Source: Halorhodospira halochloris
GTDB taxonomy: Bacteria > Pseudomonadota > Gammaproteobacteria > Nitrococcales > Halorhodospiraceae
DNA: 64,000 nucleotides
Reading direction: 5' to 3'
Assembly: GCF_002356555.2 (NCBI RefSeq)
Contig: NZ_AP017372.2
Location: forward strand, 682,001 to 746,000
This document shows, piece by piece, positions 24,393 to 32,674 of this stretch (its first letter is position 1; each line of letters starts with the position of its first letter). Below the pieces are notes generated by a model. That model did no database searches and was not told where the DNA came from. It saw nothing but the letters and a program-made list of their open reading frames with translations. A program made the position numbers and the translations under genes.

Positions 24393-26059
24393 CAGCGTCT
24401 CCCCGGGGTTGTCCCGTACATCCCCCGAATCCTCTCGGAGTGGGCATCGATTTCGCTGCGCCAGGTATCTTCGTTGACTATGCGTGGGCGCAGCAGGATG
24501 ACCAGTTCATACTTCTGCGACTCAACTCGCTCATACGAAAAGAGGCGACCGAGCAGGGGCAGGTTGCCGAGCAATGGGACTTGTCCGGTGATGTTTTTAT
24601 CGCGTTCCTCAATGAGCCCACCGATGATGATCATCTCGCCATCCTGGGCGCGGACGATGGAGTCTGATTGGCGCACATCGCTCCGGGCCAGATTAAACTC
24701 GGTGGTATCACCGCCTGATTCGAGCTGGCGGGGTTCTTCTTGGACCTCGGTCACGGAGGGCTGGACGTGCATGGTTATCCAGCCATTAGCGTCGATCGCC
24801 GGGGTGACATCCAAGGCGATGCCGGAGAAGAACGGCTCGAAGGTCGGGTCGAGTTCGGTGACGATAGTGTTATCAATCACCCTTTGGTTTAGATCGATGC
24901 CGGTTTGGTAAAACTCATCGGTGCCGACCTTTATGACCGCCTTCTGATGGTTGAGGGTTGAAACCCGTGGCGCGGAGAGCACCTGGACGTCACCTTGACG
25001 TTGCAGGGCGCTGATAGTTGCCGAGAAAGATCCCTCGCGGTCAATTCCTAGACCAAAGGTTCCTGAGGGTTCTATACCAACGTCCGCTCCAGTGCTAAGG
25101 CTCCCGCTAAGTGGACTTCCTAAGGTCTCCCATTCGATGCCCATGCGGTGCTGGTCACTGAGCTCAACTTCAAGGATACGGGCCTCAAGAACCACTTGTC
25201 GGGTGATTGTGCCTTGCAGATTCTCAATAAACTGCTCAACCTGGCGGAGGGTGGCAGGTGTGGCGCGCACGGCTACCGTGCTAGCCTCAGGGCTTACTAC
25301 CGCGCTGGCGTTGTCACGGTCATGCGCAATAATGCCCTCAATAACCTCCTTAACGTCCTGCCACATCTTTGATTCGGACTCTGTCCTGACACTGCTCCCG
25401 GCTAGGGAGTCGCCATCATCACCATCCTGGAGTTCACCTGCTGTGATTCTAGAGCCCGACTCACCGCTGCGCAGGACATTCAAGTAATCGAGTTGGAAGA
25501 GGCGCGATTCAAGCCTTGGCGGCAGGACGAGATAGGCCACATCGGTTTGACGGTACTCATAGCCATAAACCTCGCGGGCCAATTCCATGACCTCGGGCAC
25601 GGAGACATCGCGTAGGGTCATCGACAGGGTCCCTTCGACATCGGGGTGGACAATGATGTTGTAGGGGGTATCTTCAACCAGGCCCTGGAAGAATGGCACA
25701 GCGGGGACGTCTTGGGCTTTGATGTCGAACCTTGGCTCTTCGGTCCTGAGCTCGAAGGGGTCGAGCAGAGGTGGGCCGGCAAGCTGCTCTTCCAGCTCGC
25801 GCGGAATATCTGGGAGCTGTGCAGGTCCACTGCTAGCCTCCGGTGTCAGCCGTTCCTCAGCCTGTTGTGCCCGCTGTTCAGGGGTTTTGCCCATGCCGGC
25901 GCAGCCGGATAGTAAAGTGCCCCCAAGGAGTGTTGTTACTACCAGCGTGAGCACAGCAATATTCGGCTTTGCGGGGGGCAAGGCGAGCGCTACGCTTGGG
26001 CCATTTAAGTTGTCTGATCTTTTTATTTGTGTGCACTGCTGTGCATGGATGGATCTCAT
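24392..26059 (-). CDS. mshL: MSHA pilus outer-membrane secretin
   Basis: 555-residue lipoprotein forming the outer-membrane pore for the pilus. The signal peptide ends at the lipobox LLSGC (about residue 53). An STN/secretin N domain (IKAQDVPAVPFFQGLVEDTP) is followed by N1 and then the secretin C domain with RQVVLEARILEVELSDQHRM, VLSAPRVSTLNHQKAVIKVG and the end motif GEMIIIGGLIEERDKN ... PLLGNLPLLGRLF. The start at 26059 overlaps the mshK stop as ATGA; the long stretch before the hydrophobic core suggests the true start may be a little further in. Confidence 0.93.
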   Translation of the reverse strand: MRSIHAQQCTQIKRSDNLNGPSVALALPPAKPNIAVLTLVVTTLLGGTLLSGCAGMGKTPEQRAQQAEERLTPEASSGPAQLPDIPRELEEQLAGPPLLDPFELRTEEPRFDIKAQDVPAVPFFQGLVEDTPYNIIVHPDVEGTLSMTLRDVSVPEVMELAREVYGYEYRQTDVAYLVLPPRLESRLFQLDYLNVLRSGESGSRITAGELQDGDDGDSLAGSSVRTESESKMWQDVKEVIEGIIAHDRDNASAVVSPEASTVAVRATPATLRQVEQFIENLQGTITRQVVLEARILEVELSDQHRMGIEWETLGSPLSGSLSTGADVGIEPSGTFGLGIDREGSFSATISALQRQGDVQVLSAPRVSTLNHQKAVIKVGTDEFYQTGIDLNQRVIDNTIVTELDPTFEPFFSGIALDVTPAIDANGWITMHVQPSVTEVQEEPRQLESGGDTTEFNLARSDVRQSDSIVRAQDGEMIIIGGLIEERDKNITGQVPLLGNLPLLGRLFSYERVESQKYELVILLRPRIVNEDTWRSEIDAHSERIRGMYGTTPGRR

Positions 26060-26481
26060 TGCCCTTTTGCTCCCGGCATTTTATCTGGCTGCAGCCTCTT
26101 TTTACCTACTCCGTGCCCGCTGACCGGCAGAAAAAAATCCTCGCCTCTGGCTGTTACCTTTACCCCGTTGGATTCGATGGCTTCGATGCGGAATCCCGCC
26201 ACTGTCTCACCTTCGCCCTTCCACTGGCCGCCGATATAGGCACTGCTCTTGCCGGCTCTTTGCATCACCATCTGCACCTGGGGCAGCGATCTCTCGACCT
26301 GCTCTCTGCTGGGGGCAGACGGGGCTGGGCTAGGACTGGTGCCGGGCCCTGAACCCGGTGGCGCAGTTGGGTCAGAGCGCTGCTGGGCGGGGAGATTTGT
26401 GGTCAGGCTGAAGATGGTCAAGCAAACGGCCAATACTGCCAGATACCGCAGTATTCTTTTACTGGAGCTGCCATAATCCAT
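26056..26481 (-). CDS. mshK: MshK-like pilus protein (PilP-type)
   Basis: About 142 residues. A signal segment (YLAVLAVCLTIFSLTTNLPA) is followed by a Pro/Ser-rich linker, then a small beta domain (SAYIGGQWKGEGETVAGFRI ... GVKVTARGEDFFLPV) like the GspC/PilP homology region. This region links the inner-membrane complex to the secretin. The ATG at 26481 lies six bases after AAGGTG; an adjacent ATG at 26484 is also possible. Gene order between mshJ and mshL supports the name. Confidence 0.78.
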   Translation of the reverse strand: MDYGSSSKRILRYLAVLAVCLTIFSLTTNLPAQQRSDPTAPPGSGPGTSPSPAPSAPSREQVERSLPQVQMVMQRAGKSSAYIGGQWKGEGETVAGFRIEAIESNGVKVTARGEDFFLPVSGHGVGKKRLQPDKMPGAKGQ

Positions 26482-26491
26482 CATAGTCACC

Positions 26492-27169
26492 TTACAGGCC
26501 CAGCCACTGGCGGTGGCCACTGAGGGTGTGCAAGCGTAGTTTTACCCTAGCCCGCGGATGGTCGATCACCTGGTAATCGATCATCTCCCATGCAAATTGC
26601 CAGGGCAGATCCTCAAGCTCTTCCAGGTAGTCTATTGTAGACATGAAGTCGGCCTCAATGACCAGTTCTATGCGGTGCCGGAAGACCTCCGGGGTTGCCG
26701 AGTCGTTCTCCTCGTCGGGCTTAATGGCGAGTTCGGGGGGCATCCGCTGGAGGCTAACAAGATCCGCTCCGGATCTTTCGGCGAGGATCTCCTCGAGTAC
26801 TCGGCGCATCATCTGCGGTTGAATAAAGCTGGGTATATCGGCCGCAGCGCTGTCATGCAGCTCCTCCAACTCATCTTCTAGTTCAGCTATCTCAGCACGG
26901 AGCTGATCGTCAGGATCTTCTATCGGGTCCTCTTCCAGGCTCTGTTTTTCACTGCGTAATTCTTCGACTTGCGATTTTACCTCAGTGAGTTGGGTTTGCG
27001 CCGTGTTGATCCGTTGCTGTGTCGGCTGATAAGAGCCGTAATACCACAAGGCCCCAACAAGGGCGATTGCGGCGCCGAGTAGGAGGACTCGCTCGCGGGT
27101 AGTTCTTTGCTCAATGGCGTCTACCACAGGCTGCAAGAGGGTCTTGATCTTGGTGCGGGGCGCTGCCAT
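26492..27169 (-). CDS. mshJ: MshJ-like pilus protein (PilO/GspM-type)
   Basis: 225 residues with one N-terminal membrane helix (VLLLGAAIALVGALWYYGSY). A coiled coil of roughly 60 residues follows (QTQLTEVKSQVEELRSEKQS ... AEIAELEDELEELH), then a ferredoxin-like domain ending with LHTLSGHRQWLGL. This layout is that of PilO/GspM subunits of the inner-membrane alignment complex. It starts 4 bp after mshI. Confidence 0.82.
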   Translation of the reverse strand: MAAPRTKIKTLLQPVVDAIEQRTTRERVLLLGAAIALVGALWYYGSYQPTQQRINTAQTQLTEVKSQVEELRSEKQSLEEDPIEDPDDQLRAEIAELEDELEELHDSAAADIPSFIQPQMMRRVLEEILAERSGADLVSLQRMPPELAIKPDEENDSATPEVFRHRIELVIEADFMSTIDYLEELEDLPWQFAWEMIDYQVIDHPRARVKLRLHTLSGHRQWLGL

Positions 27170-27173
27170 TACT

Positions 27174-28742
27174 CTATTCGCTCGGGTCAGTAGTTATGGT
27201 TGAGGCGCGAAACTCCAACGCGCCCGGGAAGCTGTTTTCCTGTTCAGGACGGTAAATGGAAAGATCATCAAAGTAGCGCCCTCTGAAGGTTTCCTCATTG
27301 GCGAGTCGGTTTACTAGATCAGCGACGTTACGGGGGGTTAGGGTTCCTCCAGTGAGGGATATGTCATTCCCTGCAATGGTTATGCGGGTCAGCCACAAAC
27401 CCGTGACGCGCTGGTTGGCTAGGGTGTTCAAAGTCTGCGAGAAACCGCCGAGGGCTTCTTGTTCGATGCCGTGGATTTGTTCAAGGAATTTTGTGCGCAG
27501 TTCCCTTTCCCGTTCAAGCTCGTCGCGTTTGGCGATGAGATCGGAGTCCGGTTCGCCCGTGCCGCGTTCATCTTTGATTGTGGCTATAGCAGCGGTGAGC
27601 TCTTGGCGCTGCTCCTCGCCAGTAGCTAACTGAGCTTCTAGTGCCGCTGCGCGCCATACCATGACGATGGAAAATAGAGCCAACAAGACGATGCTGCCGA
27701 GAAGATATGCGCCCAGCGCTCTAGCCCCCAGGGGGTTAATGCGTTTGCGCTCCGGAGCATACATCGAGGCGCTGGCAAGCTCCGGATGGGGTAGGGCGGC
27801 AGCGAGGGCGAGCAGGCAGTGGCCTTGGGTGGCCGGTTCCGATGTAGGAGCTCCCCGGCCTTCTTCTCCGGCAGCCAGCGTTGGCTGCTGGAGCAGGTCG
27901 TAGGGGTTTAGCCTGTCAGACTTTATCGGTAATGCCTGATCGAGGTGGTCGATCAGGCGATCTCTGCCGCTGCCGTTGAGCGGCGGCACCACGCAGAGGC
28001 TGGTCGGGGAGGATGAGAGCTGGCCGTCATGGTAGTCGAGAGAGTATTGCAGTTCGGTGGCAATGGACTGGAGTGGTTGATCATTGCCATGGGCGGCGGC
28101 GATCTGCTCTGTGCCAGTGTTATGGCGTCGGGCGAGCCCCAGCCTGGAGCCGCGACAGATGGCAATAACCCCATCATTATCGCCAACATAGACTATAGCG
28201 ACACCACCTTCGGCTGCCGGCATTTTGGCCGCCAAGTTACTTAGGGCGGTCTCGCGCATGAGAACGGCCTGCAGTTCGAGGTCCGCCCCGTGGACCGTTC
28301 GCGCTATTGCGGCTATGCGTTCTTGCCGTGCAATGCCGGCTAGGGCAATTTGGTGGTCGGCTTGGCGGCGGTCGCTGTATTGCAGCTGCGCCGCTACTGC
28401 CATCTGCTCAAATGGGATCTCCACCATGTCCTTGAGCCGAAAGCGCAGGGCTGAGGCAATCTCAGCCGGCGGCACTTGAGGTGCATCGATATGGCGTATC
28501 TCGTAATCGCTGCCATCAAGTACCACATAGGCCGGCGAGCCAGCGCAGTCATTGCGCTCGACCAATTCAGCGAGGGCCTTTTCCTGGGTCTGGGGAGTAG
28601 ATTTGAGATAATCGGAGCTGATCAGCTCACTACCATCCGCCGAGACTATAGTGATGGCCACAAACCGTGGTGCCAGATGTACGCCCACGCGCATCTGCGC
28701 ACTCTCCTGTTGCCACCACTCCTTTAGCTTGTCGTAATACAT
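27174..28742 (-). CDS. mshI: MshI-like pilus protein (PilM-PilN fusion type)
   Basis: About 522 residues. The N-terminal half is an actin-like PilM-type domain (VGVHLAPRFVAITIVSADGS, then FRLKDMVEIPFEQMAVAA). The C-terminal part has a membrane helix (LLGSIVLLALFSIVMVWRAA), a coiled coil, and a PilN-like domain (LANQRVTGLWLTRITIAGND). It belongs to the cytoplasmic/inner-membrane assembly complex. I prefer the ATG at 28742 because AGGTGG lies at good distance; a GTG at 28754 is the alternative. This is the first gene of the operon; 28755-28931 should hold its promoter. Confidence 0.85.
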   Translation of the reverse strand: MYYDKLKEWWQQESAQMRVGVHLAPRFVAITIVSADGSELISSDYLKSTPQTQEKALAELVERNDCAGSPAYVVLDGSDYEIRHIDAPQVPPAEIASALRFRLKDMVEIPFEQMAVAAQLQYSDRRQADHQIALAGIARQERIAAIARTVHGADLELQAVLMRETALSNLAAKMPAAEGGVAIVYVGDNDGVIAICRGSRLGLARRHNTGTEQIAAAHGNDQPLQSIATELQYSLDYHDGQLSSSPTSLCVVPPLNGSGRDRLIDHLDQALPIKSDRLNPYDLLQQPTLAAGEEGRGAPTSEPATQGHCLLALAAALPHPELASASMYAPERKRINPLGARALGAYLLGSIVLLALFSIVMVWRAAALEAQLATGEEQRQELTAAIATIKDERGTGEPDSDLIAKRDELERERELRTKFLEQIHGIEQEALGGFSQTLNTLANQRVTGLWLTRITIAGNDISLTGGTLTPRNVADLVNRLANEETFRGRYFDDLSIYRPEQENSFPGALEFRASTITTDPSE

Positions 28743-28931
28743 GTCGGCATCCACCTAGGGGGGCAAGGTGCTGCGCATTTCAGGTTTAATTCCTCCTCTT
28801 GAGAGCCTCTATAGATAGTTACGTATGGCTATTCGACTCCTGCGATAAAGGTGTCCGTAAACCGGTAGGTTTTGCAGCGCATAAAAACCCACATACATTA
28901 AGGTAATATCTTTTTTTGAATTAAGCAAATC

Positions 28932-30239
28932 TTATTGCGCTCCGCTCGATGCTATTTGCAGAGCCTCGCGGATGTGGCCTTGAAGCCCGACAAAGTCGCT
29001 GTTTGCCAGTGCCTTTTCGGCCTCTATAAGGTGTTTGTTGAGCCTGTGTAGGATAGCCTTTTGCTCGCCGAGAGCGTTGCGACTGGGTTGCCTTTGAGCC
29101 TGTTCCGGCTCATAGCGCGGCAGTTGGCGATAGAGTCTTTGTAGTGCTATGCGGGCATGTGCAGAATCTATATCCTCGCCGCGCAGGCCATCTAAGTTGC
29201 GTCGGGCGGCGGCTATCCTTTGGCTAGTTGGTTCGCCCCGCTGCGGATTAAATTCCTTAGTCAACTTCTCCAGCTCACGACGCGCTCGGCTTGCTTCGCT
29301 GTTGGTGCTGACAGTTTTGGTCAGTGCTCTTATATTCGCTTGGCGAAAGCGTCGCTGGAGCGCAGCTTCTGGGGGTTGCGGTAGCGCATGCCAGCGGGCA
29401 GTTAGGTTACGCCGCCGACTCTGCAGATTAGGCAGGTAGCTAACCGAGGCTAAACCGTGCATAGCGCGGCACAGTGCCTCTGGCATATTGCTAGCCCCGG
29501 CTTGGCTGGTCGGTTTGTGGATGTTTTCGGCTGGCTGGGCAATTGGGGCACTACTCTTGAGTGAATCCGGTTGCTGGTGGTAACCCTTGGGCCGGGCTTC
29601 GGCAACTGCTGCTTGTGGTGTGGCCGCGACGTCATCATCCGCTGTTGCTGTTGCATCTGTCTCGGTTTCTATCTCTGATTGTGGGCAGTTTGCCGTCGCC
29701 CGGTAACCTTCGTCCCCTTTGCTTTGGGCGCGCTGAGCGAGGTCGCTGAGGGTCTTATCGTCTTCGATTAATTGGGCTGCAAGGCAGCGATTGCGCTCTT
29801 CGTCGTCGTGCAGAGCTATCTCAGCGAGCAGTGCCGGTTGCTCTATGCGCCGAATGGCGTGGCGGCGCGCTTCGGGGTCGCGCGCTTTCTGGGCGACATA
29901 AGCAATTATGGTGGGGTCGTTGCATAGACCAAGTTCGCGATCGAGCGTGGTTGCATCGCAATCCCCGACTAGGAGTTGGCGGTAGCGGACCGAGGCAGCA
30001 TTGCGTACCCGCGGGTCGGCCTCCCCGTGCAGATATGCTCGGAGTAGGTCGAGGTCGTTCACGCGCTTTATCGCTGCCTCGCGGACTTGGGGGCTGTTGT
30101 CCTGTATCAAACGCCCCAGAACCATGCCGCGGTCAGGATTCTGGATGGACAATTTCATTGCCGCCTGGCGGCGCACCTCCGGGTCTGGGCTGAGCCAGCG
30201 AGGCTGGAACAAGCTGGTGAAATTCTTCCAATGCGCCAT
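28932..30239 (-). CDS. HEAT-repeat protein of unknown function
   Basis: 435 residues. The N-terminal 150 residues are helical HEAT-type repeats (FQPRWLSPDPEVRRQAAMKL, VREAAIKRVNDLDLLRAYLH, DPRVRNAASVRYRQLLVGDC, DPEARRHAIRRIEQPALLAE). A low-complexity linker follows (about 165-260), then a long helical region rich in Arg, Gln and Leu (about 270-430). No signal peptide. It is preceded 5 bp away by a NfeD-like gene, so the pair is likely one operon. Similar HEAT-plus-coil proteins occur in halophilic gammaproteobacteria, but I cannot name a function. Confidence 0.65.
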   Translation of the reverse strand: MAHWKNFTSLFQPRWLSPDPEVRRQAAMKLSIQNPDRGMVLGRLIQDNSPQVREAAIKRVNDLDLLRAYLHGEADPRVRNAASVRYRQLLVGDCDATTLDRELGLCNDPTIIAYVAQKARDPEARRHAIRRIEQPALLAEIALHDDEERNRCLAAQLIEDDKTLSDLAQRAQSKGDEGYRATANCPQSEIETETDATATADDDVAATPQAAVAEARPKGYHQQPDSLKSSAPIAQPAENIHKPTSQAGASNMPEALCRAMHGLASVSYLPNLQSRRRNLTARWHALPQPPEAALQRRFRQANIRALTKTVSTNSEASRARRELEKLTKEFNPQRGEPTSQRIAAARRNLDGLRGEDIDSAHARIALQRLYRQLPRYEPEQAQRQPSRNALGEQKAILHRLNKHLIEAEKALANSDFVGLQGHIREALQIASSGAQ

Positions 30240-30243
30240 AGGT

Positions 30244-30651
30244 TTACGTGGTCGGCTTAACGAACGCGGTCAGACCGTCGACACCGAATACCTCAACGTC
30301 CTCCCCTGGTTTAAAAGAGTGGTGATCAACACTGCGAGCCTGCCAAATCTCACCTTTGACGCGTACCTGGCCCGGTTTGTTGGGGGTGATTTCCCGCACC
30401 ACCTCCCCGCGCTCGCCGATCAATGCCTCCTGGCCCATAGGATAGTACAGCCAGGCGGTACGTGCGAATACCGGGTATAAGATTAGGTCCTTTATCAGCC
30501 ATGCTATGAATATGAGAATCGCAGTGCTGGCACTGACCAGGTTGTGATTAGCTGCAATAGCCGCCAGGATTGCGATAAGCAGCAGTCCTGGCAACTGGAT
30601 AAGCCAATAGCTTATGGCCGGGTGCGTTCCTTGTTGGGTGCGCTTCAACAT
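30244..30651 (-). CDS. NfeD-like membrane protein, short form
   Basis: 135 residues with two membrane helices (LIQLPGLLLIAILAAIAANH and TAILIFIAWLIKDLILYPVF). A C-terminal OB-fold of the NfeD type follows: EALIGERGEVVREITPNKPG, QVRVKGEIWQARS, DVEVFGVDGLTAFV. NfeD proteins associate with SPFH membrane proteins, but no SPFH or ClpP-class gene is next to it here. It overlaps nothing and ends 5 bp before the HEAT gene. Role in membrane quality control is inferred only from the family. Confidence 0.78.
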   Translation of the reverse strand: MLKRTQQGTHPAISYWLIQLPGLLLIAILAAIAANHNLVSASTAILIFIAWLIKDLILYPVFARTAWLYYPMGQEALIGERGEVVREITPNKPGQVRVKGEIWQARSVDHHSFKPGEDVEVFGVDGLTAFVKPTT

Positions 30652-30685
30652 AATCTATGCCTTCATCCCAGGCGCCAGCCAAGAG

Positions 30686-32350
30686 TTAAATTTTGCCCTT
30701 CAGGCGCAACAATTTCTGCTCATGACGAAGACCGAGGAAGAGGCTTGCACAGATTAACAGAAGGACTACGGTGAATGGTAAGCCGGCTGTTACTGCCCCG
30801 GATTGCAGCGCCTCGAGGGCGGCATCGCCACCGGCGTAGAGCAGTGTGCCGGCGATTAGCCCCTGCAGGATTACCCAATAGATGCGCTGAACCTCGGGGG
30901 CATTGGTCTTGCCTCCGGAGGTAATACTGTCGATTACCAGCGAGCCTGAATCTGATGAAGTAACGAAGAAGATCAGTACCAGGAAGACCCCGATGGCTGA
31001 GGTCAGCATAGCCAGCGGCAGTTCGTTGAGCATGTGGAACAGGGCCATCGACTCATCGTCGCCTAGTCCCGCGGCAAGGTTACCTATACCTTCACGGGCC
31101 TGCTCTACCCCTGTGCCGCCGAAGGCAGCTATCCAGAAGATTGTAACCGCGGTAGGGACGATTAGCACAGCGGTCATGAACTCGCGTACACTGCGTCCGC
31201 GCGAGACTCGGGCGATAAACATGCCGACGAACGGCGACCAGGATATCCACCAGGCCCAGTAAAATACTGTCCAGTCATGGAGGAATTTGGTGTCCTCGCG
31301 CCCCACCGGGTTGCTCAGCGGTAGGAACGTTTCGAGATAGCCTGTGCCGGTGGTGTAGACGTAGCCGGCAAAGGCGATCGCCCCGGCGTTGACTATGATA
31401 TAGAGCATCAGCAGTCCGGCGATCGAGATATTGATGTTGCTCAAGATCTTAATGCCTCGATCAATGCCGCGCAGGACTGAGATCAGGGCGATTGAGGTTA
31501 CTGCCACTATGACCGCGATCTGTGTGGCCAGGGTGTTGGGTACGCCAGTAAATATGTAACTCAACCCGCTCGCTGCCTGTTGCGCACCTAGGCCAAGCGA
31601 GGTTGCGAGGCCGAAGACGGTAGCCAGTACGGCCAGTAAGTCGATTATATGCCCTATTGGGCCCCAGGTGCGCTCGCCCAGTAGCGGGTAGAATGCTGAG
31701 CGCACGGTCATCGGCAGACCTTTGTTGTAGGCAAAGAAGGCCAAGGCCAGGGCCATGATCCCGTATATAGCCCAGGGGTGCAGTCCCCAGTGATAAATCG
31801 TGGCACCGAGGGCGGCACGAGCACCCTGTTCGGTTTCGGCCTCGACGTTAAGCGGGGTGCCCCACCAGTCGGTGTAGAAGGCCACCGGTTCGGCGACGCT
31901 CCAGAACATCAGGCCGATACCCATGCCGGCGGCAAAAAGCATTGCAAACCAGGACAGTACTGAGAAATCCGGTTTGGCATCGGGACCGCCGATACGTACC
32001 TTGCCGACCGGTAAGACAATGAGCAGCAGGCAGAAGATGACAAAGATGTTGCCGGCGATTAGGAACAGCCAGTCGAAGTTGACGCGGGAGAATTCGAGTG
32101 CGGCATCTAGGGCCACTTTGGCCATGCCGCCGTCATCGGCAGCAGGATCGGTGAATATCAACGCTCCAATGACAAAGACTATTATCAGCAGCGAGCTGAC
32201 TACGAAGACCGGGTTATGTAGTTCCAGCCCAAGTGGCTTTATGTTCTGGTCATCAAGGTGGCTGCGGGTGTCGTACTCGCGCTCTAGGGCGGCTATTTGA
32301 TCTTGCGCCTGCCCATTCTGGTCCGGTTTTTGGCTGTTGTGATCGCTCAC
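30686..32350 (-). CDS. BCCT-family compatible-solute transporter
   Basis: 554 residues, twelve predicted helices. Family signatures are FAAGMGIGLMFWSVAEPVAF (the Gly-rich TM3), the substrate-cage WAWWISWSPFVGMFIARVSR in TM8, and LVLIFFVTSSDSGSLVIDSI in TM10. BCCT carriers take up glycine betaine, choline or carnitine with Na+ or H+; the exact substrate cannot be read from sequence. A short acidic N-terminal tail precedes TM1. Fits life at high salt. It lies next to a tRNA-Ser gene on the other strand. Confidence 0.93.
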   Translation of the reverse strand: MSDHNSQKPDQNGQAQDQIAALEREYDTRSHLDDQNIKPLGLELHNPVFVVSSLLIIVFVIGALIFTDPAADDGGMAKVALDAALEFSRVNFDWLFLIAGNIFVIFCLLLIVLPVGKVRIGGPDAKPDFSVLSWFAMLFAAGMGIGLMFWSVAEPVAFYTDWWGTPLNVEAETEQGARAALGATIYHWGLHPWAIYGIMALALAFFAYNKGLPMTVRSAFYPLLGERTWGPIGHIIDLLAVLATVFGLATSLGLGAQQAASGLSYIFTGVPNTLATQIAVIVAVTSIALISVLRGIDRGIKILSNINISIAGLLMLYIIVNAGAIAFAGYVYTTGTGYLETFLPLSNPVGREDTKFLHDWTVFYWAWWISWSPFVGMFIARVSRGRSVREFMTAVLIVPTAVTIFWIAAFGGTGVEQAREGIGNLAAGLGDDESMALFHMLNELPLAMLTSAIGVFLVLIFFVTSSDSGSLVIDSITSGGKTNAPEVQRIYWVILQGLIAGTLLYAGGDAALEALQSGAVTAGLPFTVVLLLICASLFLGLRHEQKLLRLKGKI

Positions 32351-32437
32351 GACTTATCTGACCTTTCAGCAGTTCGTCTAACTCTTAGTTTGCGTAGCGT
32401 CGTGCGCTAGTTTAGAGTATATCAGCTAAACATGCGA

Positions 32438-32526
<89 letters not shown>

Positions 32527-32532
32527 GGCGAT

Positions 32533-32643
32533 GGTGGCCGCATTGGTCCCCCCGCGACGACACGCTGCGAACCCCGTCAGGCCCGGAAGGGAGCAGCGGC
32601 AGCAGCGCCCGTCGGGCGCCGGGGTGTGGCTGGTGTGGCCGCC
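32533..32643 (+). ncRNA. ffs: 4.5S RNA (signal recognition particle RNA)
   Basis: Contains the conserved apical domain GTCAGGCCCGGAAGGGAGCA with GGAA-type tetraloop and the symmetric loop partner GGGGTGTGGCTGG. The 5' end GGTGGCC pairs with the 3' GGCCGCC. Its place between tRNA-Ser and dnaX matches other gammaproteobacteria. Ends are set by pairing and may be off by a few bases. Confidence 0.93.
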
Positions 32644-32674
32644 TCCATCTTGCTAGTGGAGCCGCTCCAGGCCA

